Assembly: GCA_021156365.1 (NCBI GenBank)
Contig: JAJNDK010000001.1
Coordinates: 310,001-374,000, forward strand
Direction: 5' to 3'
DNA length: 64,000 bases
Origin: Bacteroidota bacterium
Lineage (GTDB): Bacteria; Bacteroidota; Bacteroidia; B-17B0; Aurantibacillaceae
Position 1 is the first letter of the stretch. The number at the start of each line of letters is the position of its first letter. The translations under genes and the position numbers were made by a program. Shown one piece after another: positions 29,056 through 37,021 of this stretch. The notes below the pieces were generated by a model, which made no database searches, was not told the DNA's origin, and saw nothing but the letters and a program-made list of their open reading frames with translations.

Positions 29056-29089
29056 AAAGCTCCGGTACATTTCTTTCCGGAGCTTTTTT
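29056..29089 (+). terminator. Intrinsic terminator of the sdh operon
   Basis: Ten-bp arms AAAGCTCCGG and CCGGAGCTTT around an 11-base loop, followed by a T run; 22 bp after the sdhB stop. Confidence 0.9.
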
Positions 29090-29119
29090 ATTGCAGCTTA
29101 AAAAGAAAATGTAGTTTTA
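29090..29119 (+). promoter_or_regulatory. Possible promoter of the 102-residue membrane protein gene
   Basis: ATTG (29090-29093), 18-bp spacer and TAGTTTTA (29112-29119, one mismatch to TAnnTTTG) lie just after the sdh terminator and 20 bp before the ATG. Confidence 0.5.
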
Positions 29120-29139
29120 CAGGTATCCAACTAACTGAT

Positions 29140-29448
29140 ATGTTATACTTCCTCCACCTTGTTCCTGAATTATTTATTTGTATCACCTGCCTTCTCCTTC
29201 TTGTAAAAAAAAGATCGGCAGAAAGTATTCTGTTGTTTATCGGATCAGGCGGATGGGTACTGATCAGTTTGTACAACATGTTTGGTGTTTACCTGCTCCC
29301 TCATTCAGGTTCCGGCGGGCTCATGGGACTCATCGATGTGTACGGCCCTGCCTATTTTGTGGTAAACACCATAGGCCAACCGGTTGCCTGGAGCCTTTTT
29401 TCCATTGGCTTGTTCATCCTTGTCAATAAGTTGATTAAAAACAAATAG
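29140..29448 (+). CDS. Small membrane protein, paralogue of the one at 33850
   Basis: A 102-residue protein with three hydrophobic segments (about 5-22, 27-50, 70-98). It shares a clear pattern with the 111-residue protein at 33850: (V/L)PELxI near the N-terminus, VKKRSAESILL versus VKQKSTDSILL, and FSIGLFILVNK versus FAIGLFILVVK at the C-terminus. No named family is recognised. It precedes the response regulator/PAS kinase pair but is separated from it by 232 bp with a separate promoter. Confidence 0.72.
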   Translation: MLYFLHLVPELFICITCLLLLVKKRSAESILLFIGSGGWVLISLYNMFGVYLLPHSGSGGLMGLIDVYGPAYFVVNTIGQPVAWSLFSIGLFILVNKLIKNK

Positions 29449-29507
29449 GCCGTCCTCCTTACCTGCAATCGTTTTAGAGATCTTTTCTGAAATTATAAAA
29501 ATTTAAT

Positions 29508-29538
29508 TTTGTCATTCCTGAAAAGTGTTGTATCTTCA
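29508..29538 (+). promoter_or_regulatory. Predicted promoter of the response regulator/PAS kinase operon
   Basis: TTTG (29508-29511), 19-bp spacer, TATCTTCA (29531-29538; two mismatches to TAnnTTTG). It implies a leader of about 135 bases before the ATG at 29681, containing an imperfect stem with CAATAG (29627-29632) and CTATTG (29646-29651). Confidence 0.5.
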
Positions 29539-29680
29539 CCTCATAGGCTGAATTGAGCATTACATCAGGAGTTGGAATTATACCCGGTAAGCAAGGATGC
29601 CTGAACTGACCATACCTACAGGAAGTCAATAGAGCTGAGTTTTTGCTATTGTACCTGGCAATTAACCAAACCCTTTACAC

Positions 29681-30130
29681 ATGAACCCCACACCCATTCA
29701 ACTGCTTTTGGCAGATGACGATAAGGACGACTGCCTTCTTTTCAAAGAGGCCCTGGACGAGCTACCGTTTGATACGCAGCTGACCACTGTAAACGACGGC
29801 GAACAGCTTATGAATTATTTGCTGAACAGCGGACAGCTGCCTTCTGCCCTTTTTCTTGATCTCAACATGCCCCGTAAGAATGGCTTTGAATGCCTGGCAG
29901 AAATACGAACGAACGAACAGTTAAAAAAGCTGCCGGTCATTATTATTTCAACATCTTACGACAGCGATGTTTCCAGGACATTATACAATAATGGAGCAAA
30001 CCATTACATCTGTAAACCCAACGAGTTTGAAAAACTAAAAAAAGCGATCCACAAGGCACTCACTTATACCAGCGATCCGGTATCAAAGAAAACAGCGCCT
30101 GAGAATTTTGTTTTGTTTAATGAATCCTGA
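29681..30130 (+). CDS. Single-domain response regulator (Rcp1-like)
   Basis: A 149-residue receiver protein with no output domain. Acidic pocket ADDDKDD (residues 11-17), phospho-acceptor Asp60 (LFLDLNMPRKNG), Ser/Thr at 90-91 (IIIST) and Lys112 (CKPNEFEKLKK). The Rcp1-like class typically passes phosphate from PAS or phytochrome kinases. Its last 11 bases overlap the start of the kinase gene, so the two are translationally coupled and probably partners. Confidence 0.93.
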   Translation: MNPTPIQLLLADDDKDDCLLFKEALDELPFDTQLTTVNDGEQLMNYLLNSGQLPSALFLDLNMPRKNGFECLAEIRTNEQLKKLPVIIISTSYDSDVSRTLYNNGANHYICKPNEFEKLKKAIHKALTYTSDPVSKKTAPENFVLFNES

Positions 30131-32978
30131 AGCACTGAGCGAACATACATTACAATTTTTGTCGGGCGGAGGCGAAATGGGCGAACTTACACGAGCCAAA
30201 GACTGGAGTATAACTCCTGTGGGCCCTACTGAAACCTGGCCACAAAGCCTGCGTACCACACTCGGCATTATATTAAATTCCAAATTTCCCATGTTCCTGT
30301 GGTGGGGACCGGAGCTGACCTGTTTTTACAACGATGCTTATCGTCCCAGTCTTGGACAGAACGGAAAACATCCTGCTATTTTAGGCATGACTGCCCGCGA
30401 AGCATGGCCTGAGATCTGGGAGATCATTAAGCCGCTGATCGATCAGGTTCTTTCCGGGGGTGAAGCCACCTGGAGCGAAGATCAGCTGCTCCCCATATTC
30501 CGGAATGGCAAAATAGAAGATGTATACTGGACCTTTGGTTACAGCCCGGTGCACAACGAAGCCGGAAAAGTAGCCGGTGTGTTGGTTACCTGCACGGAAA
30601 CGACCGGCAAGGTAAATACCTTAAAGTATCTCGAGGAAAGTAACCGGAGATATTTCAGTCATATTATGCAGGCACCAGTAGCCATGTGTATCTTTATGGG
30701 TAAAGACCATAGGGTAAAGATCGCGAACGATCGGATGCTCGAACTGATGGGAAAGACATCTGATGAAGTGATAAACAGCCCTGTTTTTGAAGCCTTACCC
30801 GAAACAAAAGGCCAGGGACTTGAAGAATTACTGGACACCGTATACCGGAGCGGCGAAAAGATCACTGCCACCGAGCGGCCGATAGATCTTTTCCGGAATG
30901 GCAGGATAGAAACCATTTTTGTCGATTTTGTATGTGAAGCATTGCATGAAGCTGACGGAACCATTTCCGGCATTGTTGCTGTTGCCACGGATGTAAGTTC
31001 CAAAGTAACAGTGCGACACAAAGTAGAAGAAAGCCAGGAGAGACTGAATATTGTGATCAATGCAAGTGAGCTGGGCATCTGGGAACTGAACCTGAAAACA
31101 GGTAATATCACGTATTCCGACCGGTATCTGGAGATAATCGGGATGCAACCCGGATCTCAGCCAACACATGAAGAGCTTATAGCACGTATTCATCCCGACG
31201 ACATCGCTACGCGGGAAAAAGCATTAAAAGAAGCCTATAAAACAGGAACACTCCATTATGAAACAAGGATCATCCGGGCTGACGGATCTGTTCATTGGGT
31301 GGAAGGAAAAGGGAAAGTGAGCTTTGATGAAGACCAGGTCCCGTTCCTGATAATCGGTACGGCACGCGACATTACAGAAGAGAAATCGGTGCAGGAAAAG
31401 ATATTACAGCGTGAGCAACGTTTCCGGCTATTAGCTGATTCGATGCCGCAATTTGTATGGACAAGTGATGCCGAGGGAAATCTCAATTATTTCAATCATG
31501 CCGTATACAGGTTCACCGGGCTTACCGAACAACAATTGAAAAACGGAAACATGACTGAAGTACTCCTTCGTGAAGAGCGCGAAGAGTATATCAGGCTATG
31601 GAACCAGAGCATCAGTAGCGGCAAGGATTTTACTTTTGAGCACCGGATCCGCCACCGCGATGGTGAATACCGCTGGCAGCTCAGCAGGGCCATTCCTCAA
31701 AGAGATGCTTCGGGGAATATCCACATGTGGGTAGGCACCACTACCGATATCCAGGAACAAAAAATGCTGGAAAAGGAGCTCGAAAAAAACATCCTGAAAA
31801 GAACCCGGGAACTGGAATTACTGAATGACGAGCTGATACGAAGCGAGCAGCGGTACCATCTTATGATCAGTGAAGTGCAGGACTACGCGATCTTTTTCCT
31901 GAACAACGAAGGTATTGTGGAAAACTGGAATAAAGGGGCGCAAAAAATAAAGGGATACGAAGCCAGTGAGATCATCGGGAAAAGTTTTTCCGTCTTTTAT
32001 ACCGACAAGGACAGAGAAAACAATGTGCCTAAACGCTTGCTGGGCCGGGCTATTCGTGAAGGAAAAGCAAAAGATGAAGGCTTAAGGGTACGCAAGGACA
32101 AAAGTATTTTCTGGGCAAGTGTTGTTATTACTGCCATCCACGATGAGGCAAACAATGTGATCGGGTTTTCCAAAGTTACACACGACCTTACGGAGAAAAA
32201 ACGTGCGGAAGACCGGCTGAAATTGTATGCCGCCAAGCTGGAGGAAAAAAACCGTGAGCTGGAAAAGATGAATGGAGAGCTACAATCCTTTGCCTATATC
32301 TCGAGCCACGATCTGCAGGAGCCTCTGCGAAAGATCCAGACCTTTGCTTCCAGGATCCAGGAAAAGGAAAGTGATACACTTTCGGAGAATGGGAAAGATT
32401 ATTTCAACCGGATGAAAGAGGCCGCCAGGCGTATGCAGACACTGATCCAGGACCTGCTTTCCTACTCGCGTACAAGTACCAGCGAACGTGTATTTATCGA
32501 TACGGACCTGAACGAGCTGATCAAAGAATTAAAAGCGGATTTCAAAGAAGCCATGCAGGAGAAAAATGCAGCCATTGTTACCGGAAACATGTGCCGTATA
32601 AAAGTGATCCCTTTCCAGATCAGGCAATTGCTGGAAAACCTGGTCAGCAATGCACTCAAATTTTCAGATCCATCGGTTCCGCCTGTCATTCATATAGAAA
32701 GCGAATTGAAAGAAGGCAGCGGACTGCAAAACCCTTCGCTGTCTGCAGGTATATACTGTCACCTGAGTGTTTCTGACAACGGGATCGGTTTCGATCCGCA
32801 ATACAAAGAGCGTATATTCGAAGTGTTTCAGCGGCTTCACGGAAAAACCGAATATTCGGGAACAGGTATTGGCCTTGCGATTGTAAAAAAAATAGTAGAG
32901 AACCACAACGGCCTGATAGAAGCAAGCAGTAAGCCTGGTGAAGGGGCACGCTTCGATATTTACCTCCCGGTTTCTTAG
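30120..32978 (+). CDS. Multi-PAS sensor histidine kinase
   Basis: A 952-residue soluble kinase with no membrane helix or signal peptide. Start at ATG 30120; the longer frame begins with TTG. An N-terminal PAS-like module (WSITPVGPTETWPQSLR ... FPMFLWWGPELTCFYNDAY, ~20-165) is followed by four PAS/PAC modules (about 175-300, 305-430, 430-560, 570-700), a short coiled coil (~700-725), HisKA with phospho-His730 in SSHDLQEPLRK, and an HATPase domain (NLVSNALKFS, DNGIGFD, GTGIGLAIVKKIV). No C-terminal receiver, so phosphate probably passes to the upstream Rcp1-like protein. Ligands of the PAS domains are unknown. Confidence 0.94.
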   Translation: MNPEALSEHTLQFLSGGGEMGELTRAKDWSITPVGPTETWPQSLRTTLGIILNSKFPMFLWWGPELTCFYNDAYRPSLGQNGKHPAILGMTAREAWPEIWEIIKPLIDQVLSGGEATWSEDQLLPIFRNGKIEDVYWTFGYSPVHNEAGKVAGVLVTCTETTGKVNTLKYLEESNRRYFSHIMQAPVAMCIFMGKDHRVKIANDRMLELMGKTSDEVINSPVFEALPETKGQGLEELLDTVYRSGEKITATERPIDLFRNGRIETIFVDFVCEALHEADGTISGIVAVATDVSSKVTVRHKVEESQERLNIVINASELGIWELNLKTGNITYSDRYLEIIGMQPGSQPTHEELIARIHPDDIATREKALKEAYKTGTLHYETRIIRADGSVHWVEGKGKVSFDEDQVPFLIIGTARDITEEKSVQEKILQREQRFRLLADSMPQFVWTSDAEGNLNYFNHAVYRFTGLTEQQLKNGNMTEVLLREEREEYIRLWNQSISSGKDFTFEHRIRHRDGEYRWQLSRAIPQRDASGNIHMWVGTTTDIQEQKMLEKELEKNILKRTRELELLNDELIRSEQRYHLMISEVQDYAIFFLNNEGIVENWNKGAQKIKGYEASEIIGKSFSVFYTDKDRENNVPKRLLGRAIREGKAKDEGLRVRKDKSIFWASVVITAIHDEANNVIGFSKVTHDLTEKKRAEDRLKLYAAKLEEKNRELEKMNGELQSFAYISSHDLQEPLRKIQTFASRIQEKESDTLSENGKDYFNRMKEAARRMQTLIQDLLSYSRTSTSERVFIDTDLNELIKELKADFKEAMQEKNAAIVTGNMCRIKVIPFQIRQLLENLVSNALKFSDPSVPPVIHIESELKEGSGLQNPSLSAGIYCHLSVSDNGIGFDPQYKERIFEVFQRLHGKTEYSGTGIGLAIVKKIVENHNGLIEASSKPGEGARFDIYLPVS

Positions 32979-33026
32979 CCATTAATTACAAACAAATTCA
33001 GTAAGAGCAATAGTTTAGCTGGCCAA

Positions 33027-33054
33027 ACGCGTCCCAATAGCTATCAGGACGCGT
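33027..33054. repeat. Hairpin with palindromic core of the 1720-1737 family
   Basis: Eight-bp arms ACGCGTCC and GGACGCGT enclose AATAGCTATC, the core seen at 1720-1737 with changes. It lies in the 178-bp gap after the PAS kinase gene and may act as a terminator-like structure, although no T run follows on the + strand. Confidence 0.6.
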
Positions 33055-33156
33055 CTGTTTTCAAAAGCTCCGTAGGAGCAACTAAAAAAGGAAACCAATG
33101 TTATAGCAATTAATTTATTTTGTAAGAGGGCAATAAAGTTTTATCTTCGTTTGTAT

Positions 33157-33843
33157 ATGGAGCAACTCCGTCCGAATAAACCGAGAGCTTTGATCGCTAT
33201 CGCATTCATCTGGATTTCACTGGCGGTGGAGCTGGTGAATTTTTACTACGACTATTGTAAGTACACCCTGTTGCAGCGCGTCGATCGCGGAGAATTATCC
33301 ATCACCGATGTTCAGGCATATGAGCAGGATCAGCAAGCCTATCTTTTTATCCATCTTTTGGTGCTTATCCTTTCTGCCGTCACTTTTATTCAATGGTTCA
33401 GACGTGCCTATTACAACCTGCACAAAACAGGGATCAGCCTGAGCTATTCCGAAGGTTGGGCGGCGGGTGCCTGGTTTGTCCCTATCCTTAGCCTTTTCAG
33501 GCCCTACCAGATCATGAAAGAATTATACGAAGGCACCGAGACCATGTTGTATGTAAGGAATAATGATCATATCCGGCAAACATCCAACAGGTATATAAAT
33601 ACATGGTGGACACTCTGGATCCTTGTAGGCGTCATCGGACAATTCACTCCACGCTATGCTGCCGTTACCGACTCTATCGACGGCCTATTGATATGCGGAT
33701 TGCTGGATCTTTTAAACAGTTCCCTCGCTATTATTCTGTGCCCTTTAACGGTAAAAGTAATATACGATTATTCGAAGCTGGAAACCATGCTGAGCCGGGC
33801 AACCGGGAACAATTTAACCGAAATAAACTCTTCACTTAATTAA
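33157..33843 (+). CDS. DUF4328 domain-containing membrane protein
   Basis: A 228-residue membrane protein with about five helices. The DUF4328 pattern is visible: FIQWFRRAYYNLHKTG, then YSEGWAAGAWFVPILSLFRPYQIMKELYE, then WWTLWILVGVIGQ. ATG 33157 is taken as start because the longer frame needs TTG. Function of the family is unknown; it is common in Bacteroidota and Actinobacteria. Seven bases separate it from the following small membrane protein gene, so they share a transcript. A TATCTTCG box near 33142 with TTTG near 33119 may be its promoter. Confidence 0.88.
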   Translation: MEQLRPNKPRALIAIAFIWISLAVELVNFYYDYCKYTLLQRVDRGELSITDVQAYEQDQQAYLFIHLLVLILSAVTFIQWFRRAYYNLHKTGISLSYSEGWAAGAWFVPILSLFRPYQIMKELYEGTETMLYVRNNDHIRQTSNRYINTWWTLWILVGVIGQFTPRYAAVTDSIDGLLICGLLDLLNSSLAIILCPLTVKVIYDYSKLETMLSRATGNNLTEINSSLN

Positions 33844-33849
33844 ATAAAA

Positions 33850-34185
33850 ATGGACATGGGATCACTTACATTCGAACTTGCCAAAGGCCTTTTATTCATG
33901 CTGCCTGAATTAGCGATACTGGCAGCCTGCCTGTATTATTTTGTAAAACAAAAATCAACAGACAGCATCCTGCTAAGCCTGGGATCCATCGTAAGTCTTT
34001 GCGTAATGGGCTTTTACCGGATTTTGATGCCTATTTTCCAGTATTCCAGCGACTACAATTTTTTCGGATACGAGATCCTGTACAATATAGTTAGTTTTAT
34101 CAGTTTTGCAGGCTATACCTGCTTTGCTATCGGTTTATTTATACTGGTGGTAAAACAGGTAAAGAAGAACACACCGGGCATTTGA
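33850..34185 (+). CDS. Small membrane protein, paralogue of the one at 29140
   Basis: A 111-residue protein with three or four hydrophobic segments. It matches the 102-residue protein at 29140 in the N-terminal LPELAIL, the middle KSTDSILLSLGS and the C-terminal FAIGLFILVVKQVKKN. The family is not one I can name. It lies six bases after the DUF4328 gene and 123 bp before another receiver-domain gene, so both paralogues sit next to signalling genes. Confidence 0.75.
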   Translation: MDMGSLTFELAKGLLFMLPELAILAACLYYFVKQKSTDSILLSLGSIVSLCVMGFYRILMPIFQYSSDYNFFGYEILYNIVSFISFAGYTCFAIGLFILVVKQVKKNTPGI

Positions 34186-34259
34186 TCTTTTCTTTTTCGC
34201 CGGTCAACGGCTGATTTAAAAACTTCAACTATTATTTTAGAGCAGAAGGCTTAATTTTT

Positions 34260-34267
34260 TATTTTTG
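34260..34267 (+). promoter_or_regulatory. -7 promoter element before the receiver protein gene
   Basis: TATTTTTG, exact TAnnTTTG match, 41 bp upstream of the ATG at 34309; TTTAG about 19-20 bp further upstream may serve as -33. Confidence 0.5.
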
Positions 34268-34308
34268 TTACACTTAAAAATTTGTTGACATCACATTAAA
34301 AAAAGGAT

Positions 34309-34731
34309 ATGAATTTTTTAAAAAATCTGTTCTACCCGAAAACCATACAAACCGGTATTGTTTTTATCGTTGAAGACAATGCGGCCTATGCCAAAATGCT
34401 GGATTTTTATATCAGGGCGCATTTCCCTTCCATCAAACAGGTAAAGATTTTCCCGGTAGGTGAGACCTGCCTGCCGGAGCTCGGCCAGAATCCGGATCTT
34501 ATTATTATTGATTATTTTTTAAACTCGCGATACCCGGATGCAGAAACCGGTCTGCAGATCATTCAACAGATCCGGCAGCAAAAACCGGAATTGAATATTA
34601 TTGTACTGAGCGGGCAAAGCGATGTACAGGTAGTGATCGATGCAGTGAAAAAATACCAGTGCAGCTATGTGAAAAAGGACGATGAAGCATTTGGCAGGAT
34701 CGGCGATATCATGGAAGAGCTGAATCATTGA
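34309..34731 (+). CDS. Single-domain response regulator
   Basis: A 140-residue protein: a short N-terminal stretch (MNFLKNLFYPK) and one receiver domain with acidic pair E22-D23, phospho-acceptor Asp68 (LIIIDYFLNS), Ser in VLSGQSD and Lys in SYVKKDD. There is no output domain. No kinase is adjacent; the PAS kinase 1.3 kb upstream is the nearest candidate. Confidence 0.9.
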   Translation: MNFLKNLFYPKTIQTGIVFIVEDNAAYAKMLDFYIRAHFPSIKQVKIFPVGETCLPELGQNPDLIIIDYFLNSRYPDAETGLQIIQQIRQQKPELNIIVLSGQSDVQVVIDAVKKYQCSYVKKDDEAFGRIGDIMEELNH

Positions 34732-34750
34732 TTATTTTCAGCCATACTGA

Positions 34751-36028
34751 TCAATATCCGTACTTATCCTTCCACAAAGCCCTGAGGTAGTTTCGCAATT
34801 CATTCTCGCGCGGGTTATTGCCCGGATTGTAAAAAACGCTTCCTTTCAGTTCTTCGGGCAGGTATTCCTGGTTCGAAAAATTATGCTGGTATTGATGCGC
34901 ATACTGGTAATCGGCTCCATACCCCAGCTCTTTCATCAATTTTGTAGGTGCATTCCGGATATGCAAAGGAACCGGCAGATCTCCCGTTTTTTTCACAGCT
35001 TCGAGTGCGCTTCCGATCGCCTCATACGAAGCGTTGCTTTTAGCAGAAGAAGCCAGGTACGTTGCACACTGCGATAAGATGATCCTTGACTCCGGGAAAC
35101 CGATCACATTCACCGCCTGGAAACAATTGTTGGCCAGCACAAGAGCAGTTGGATTCGCATTGCCGATATCTTCGCTTGCCAGTATCACCATTCGCCGCGC
35201 AATAAACAGTGCATCTTCCCCACCCTCTATCATCCGGGCCAGCCAATACACCGCCCCGTTGGGATCACTGCCCCGGATGGATTTGATGAAAGCGGAAATG
35301 ATATTGTAATGCTGCTCGCCGCTTTTATCGTACAAGGCCAGGTTTTGCTGAATGGCGCTTGTTACCAGCCCGTCCGTAATAACAACAGGATCCTCCGAGC
35401 TGAAACTAACGACCAGTTCCAATGCATTCAATAGCTTACGTGCATCTCCTCCCGAAATGCGGAGCAAGGCCTCTGTTTCTTTCAGCTCAATGTTTTTGCG
35501 CTTCAGCTCCAGATCATTTTCAATCGCACGTACCAGTACTGTTTCCAGCTCGGCCCTCGACAGGCTGTTCAATATATAGATCTGGCACCTGGATAAAAGT
35601 GCGGGTATTACTTCAAACGAAGGATTTTCGGTAGTAGCGCCAATGAGGGTAATGAGTCCCTTTTCCACAGCACCTAATAATGAATCCTGTTGCGATTTGC
35701 TGAAACGATGGATCTCATCAATGAACAAAACCGGTTTGCCCCTGCTGAACAGATCTTCGCTTTTTGCCTTATCGATCACTTCGCGGATATCTTTCACTCC
35801 CGAATTGATCGCGCTCAGGATATAAAAAGGCCGCTTCAGTGTTTTGGAAATGATATTGGCCAGCGATGTTTTTCCTACTCCCGGCGGACCCCAGAACAAA
35901 AGTGAAGGAAGGATATCTTTTTCGATGGCCTGCCGAAGTACCCCGTTCTTCCCGATAAGATGCTCCTGCCCGATGTACTCATCAAGTGTATTGGGACGAA
36001 GACGTTCGGAGAGAGGAATGGAATTCAT
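34751..36028 (-). CDS. rarA: Replication-associated recombination protein A
   Basis: A 425-residue AAA+ ATPase of the RarA/MgsA (WRNIP1) family that acts at stalled forks. Walker A GPPGVGKTSLA, Walker B LFIDEIHRFSK, sensor GATTENPSFEV, and C-terminal GGEDALFIARRMVILASEDIGNA are all present. The start MNSIPLSERLRP at 36028 fits family N-termini (PLAxRLRPxxLDExxGQ); the longer frame adds nine residues. It is convergent with the receiver gene. Confidence 0.96.
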   Translation of the reverse strand: MNSIPLSERLRPNTLDEYIGQEHLIGKNGVLRQAIEKDILPSLLFWGPPGVGKTSLANIISKTLKRPFYILSAINSGVKDIREVIDKAKSEDLFSRGKPVLFIDEIHRFSKSQQDSLLGAVEKGLITLIGATTENPSFEVIPALLSRCQIYILNSLSRAELETVLVRAIENDLELKRKNIELKETEALLRISGGDARKLLNALELVVSFSSEDPVVITDGLVTSAIQQNLALYDKSGEQHYNIISAFIKSIRGSDPNGAVYWLARMIEGGEDALFIARRMVILASEDIGNANPTALVLANNCFQAVNVIGFPESRIILSQCATYLASSAKSNASYEAIGSALEAVKKTGDLPVPLHIRNAPTKLMKELGYGADYQYAHQYQHNFSNQEYLPEELKGSVFYNPGNNPRENELRNYLRALWKDKYGY

Positions 36029-36080
36029 GAAAGGTAAAGATACTCTTATTGGCAATAAATTAAAAGTAAAATTATGTTAT

Positions 36081-36126
36081 AAGGCCACGTTTAACCGCAA
36101 AGAATATACGCAAAGGAACGCAAAGT
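36081..36126. repeat. Left arm of inverted repeat framing the GxxExxY gene
   Basis: Contains TTAACCGCAAAG then ATATACGCAAAGGAACGCAAAG (short CGCAAAG units). Its reverse complement pairs with 36591-36634. Same repeat family as 46291-46402 and 51551-51642. Confidence 0.75.
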
Positions 36127-36193
36127 TTTTTTGTGGGGTATAACAGAAAAATGGGATGTTTTTTTATATTTTAGTGTATAGTATTGCCCGATT

Positions 36194-36571
36194 ATGGATG
36201 AAAATGAATTGTCGAATAAAGTCATTGGTCTTGCTATAGAAGTACATACCTCCCTTGGCCCCGGCTTGCTTGAAAGTGCTTATAAGGAATGCTTGTTTTA
36301 TAAAATATCGAAATCGGGATTGTATGTGGAAAAGGAAAAGACAATGCCTTTAGTATTCGAAGAAATAAGATTGGATTGTGGTTATAGAATAGATATTTTA
36401 GTTAAAAACAAGTTAGTACTGGAGTTGAAAAGTGTAGACTCACTAAATGAAGTTCATTTGGCTCAAACCCTCACCTATATGAAATTAGGTGATTACAGAC
36501 TTGGATTACTAATGAACTTTAACGTCATCCGTTTAAAGAATGGCATAAAGCAGGTTGTTAACGACTTCTAA
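36194..36571 (+). CDS. GxxExxY protein (PD-(D/E)XK nuclease-like)
   Basis: A 125-residue protein with the defining G24-L-L-E27-S-A-Y30 motif in LGPGLLESAY, then D67 in YRIDILV and E77-L-K79 in VLELKS, the PD-(D/E)XK active-site layout, and a C-terminal LAQTLTYMKLGDYRLGLLMNF. Members are small, often present in several copies per genome, and of unproven function. Codon use is more AT-rich than the surrounding rarA and HipA genes. The gene is framed by inverted GCAAAG-rich repeats (36081-36126 and 36591-36634), as if the unit were inserted together. Catalytic residues are intact. Confidence 0.92.
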   Translation: MDENELSNKVIGLAIEVHTSLGPGLLESAYKECLFYKISKSGLYVEKEKTMPLVFEEIRLDCGYRIDILVKNKLVLELKSVDSLNEVHLAQTLTYMKLGDYRLGLLMNFNVIRLKNGIKQVVNDF

Positions 36572-36590
36572 CTATTTCATTACACCATCC

Positions 36591-36634
36591 CTTTGTGTTC
36601 TTCGCGTATACTCTTCGCGCCCTTTGCGGTTAAC
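36591..36634. repeat. Right arm of inverted repeat framing the GxxExxY gene
   Basis: Reads CTTTGTGTTCTTCGCGTATA on the + strand, then CCTTTGCGGTTAAC at its end; the reverse complement (GTTAACCGCAAAG start) aligns with 36090-36126. The arm ends four bases before the stop codon of the DUF3037 gene. Confidence 0.75.
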
Positions 36635-36637
36635 TTT

Positions 36638-37021
36638 TTATAGCACCAGTTCCTCAAACAATCGTTTGGCGGTTTGTTCCAGGTCCTTACAGAGCCCGGG
36701 ATGCGGGCGGGAAGTTTGAATGGCAGAGCTTCTCACAGCAGTAAGCCAGCGGAAACGCTCCGGCAGATCGAGCAATGCAATAGGCCCGCATTTTTCGGTA
36801 CCCATGGCTATCTTTTCGAAGGATTGCAAATTCGCCAGCATCTGCTGCACATCCGCTTCTTTGGAAAAAGCAGCTAATTTTTCTTCGTTAAGGTTAAAAT
36901 GTACGCGGATGAATTTTGCTTTTTTACAAAAGAGCACAATACCAACGTTCAGGAACTCTTCCCGTTCCACCACCGGCAACACACGGATCACCGCATACTC
37001 ATATAAGTGCTGCTCTTGCAT
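36638..37021 (-). CDS. DUF3037 domain-containing protein
   Basis: A 127-residue soluble protein starting MQEQHLYEYAVIRVLPVVEREEFLNVGIVL, the DUF3037 pattern (YAVIRxxPxxxReEFxNVGVVL), and ending with RPHPGLCKDLEQTAKRLFEELV. Function is unknown. Its first 23 bases overlap the end of the HipA-like kinase gene, and this pair is a recurrent gene neighbourhood, so the two products probably act together. Confidence 0.9.
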   Translation of the reverse strand: MQEQHLYEYAVIRVLPVVEREEFLNVGIVLFCKKAKFIRVHFNLNEEKLAAFSKEADVQQMLANLQSFEKIAMGTEKCGPIALLDLPERFRWLTAVRSSAIQTSRPHPGLCKDLEQTAKRLFEELVL

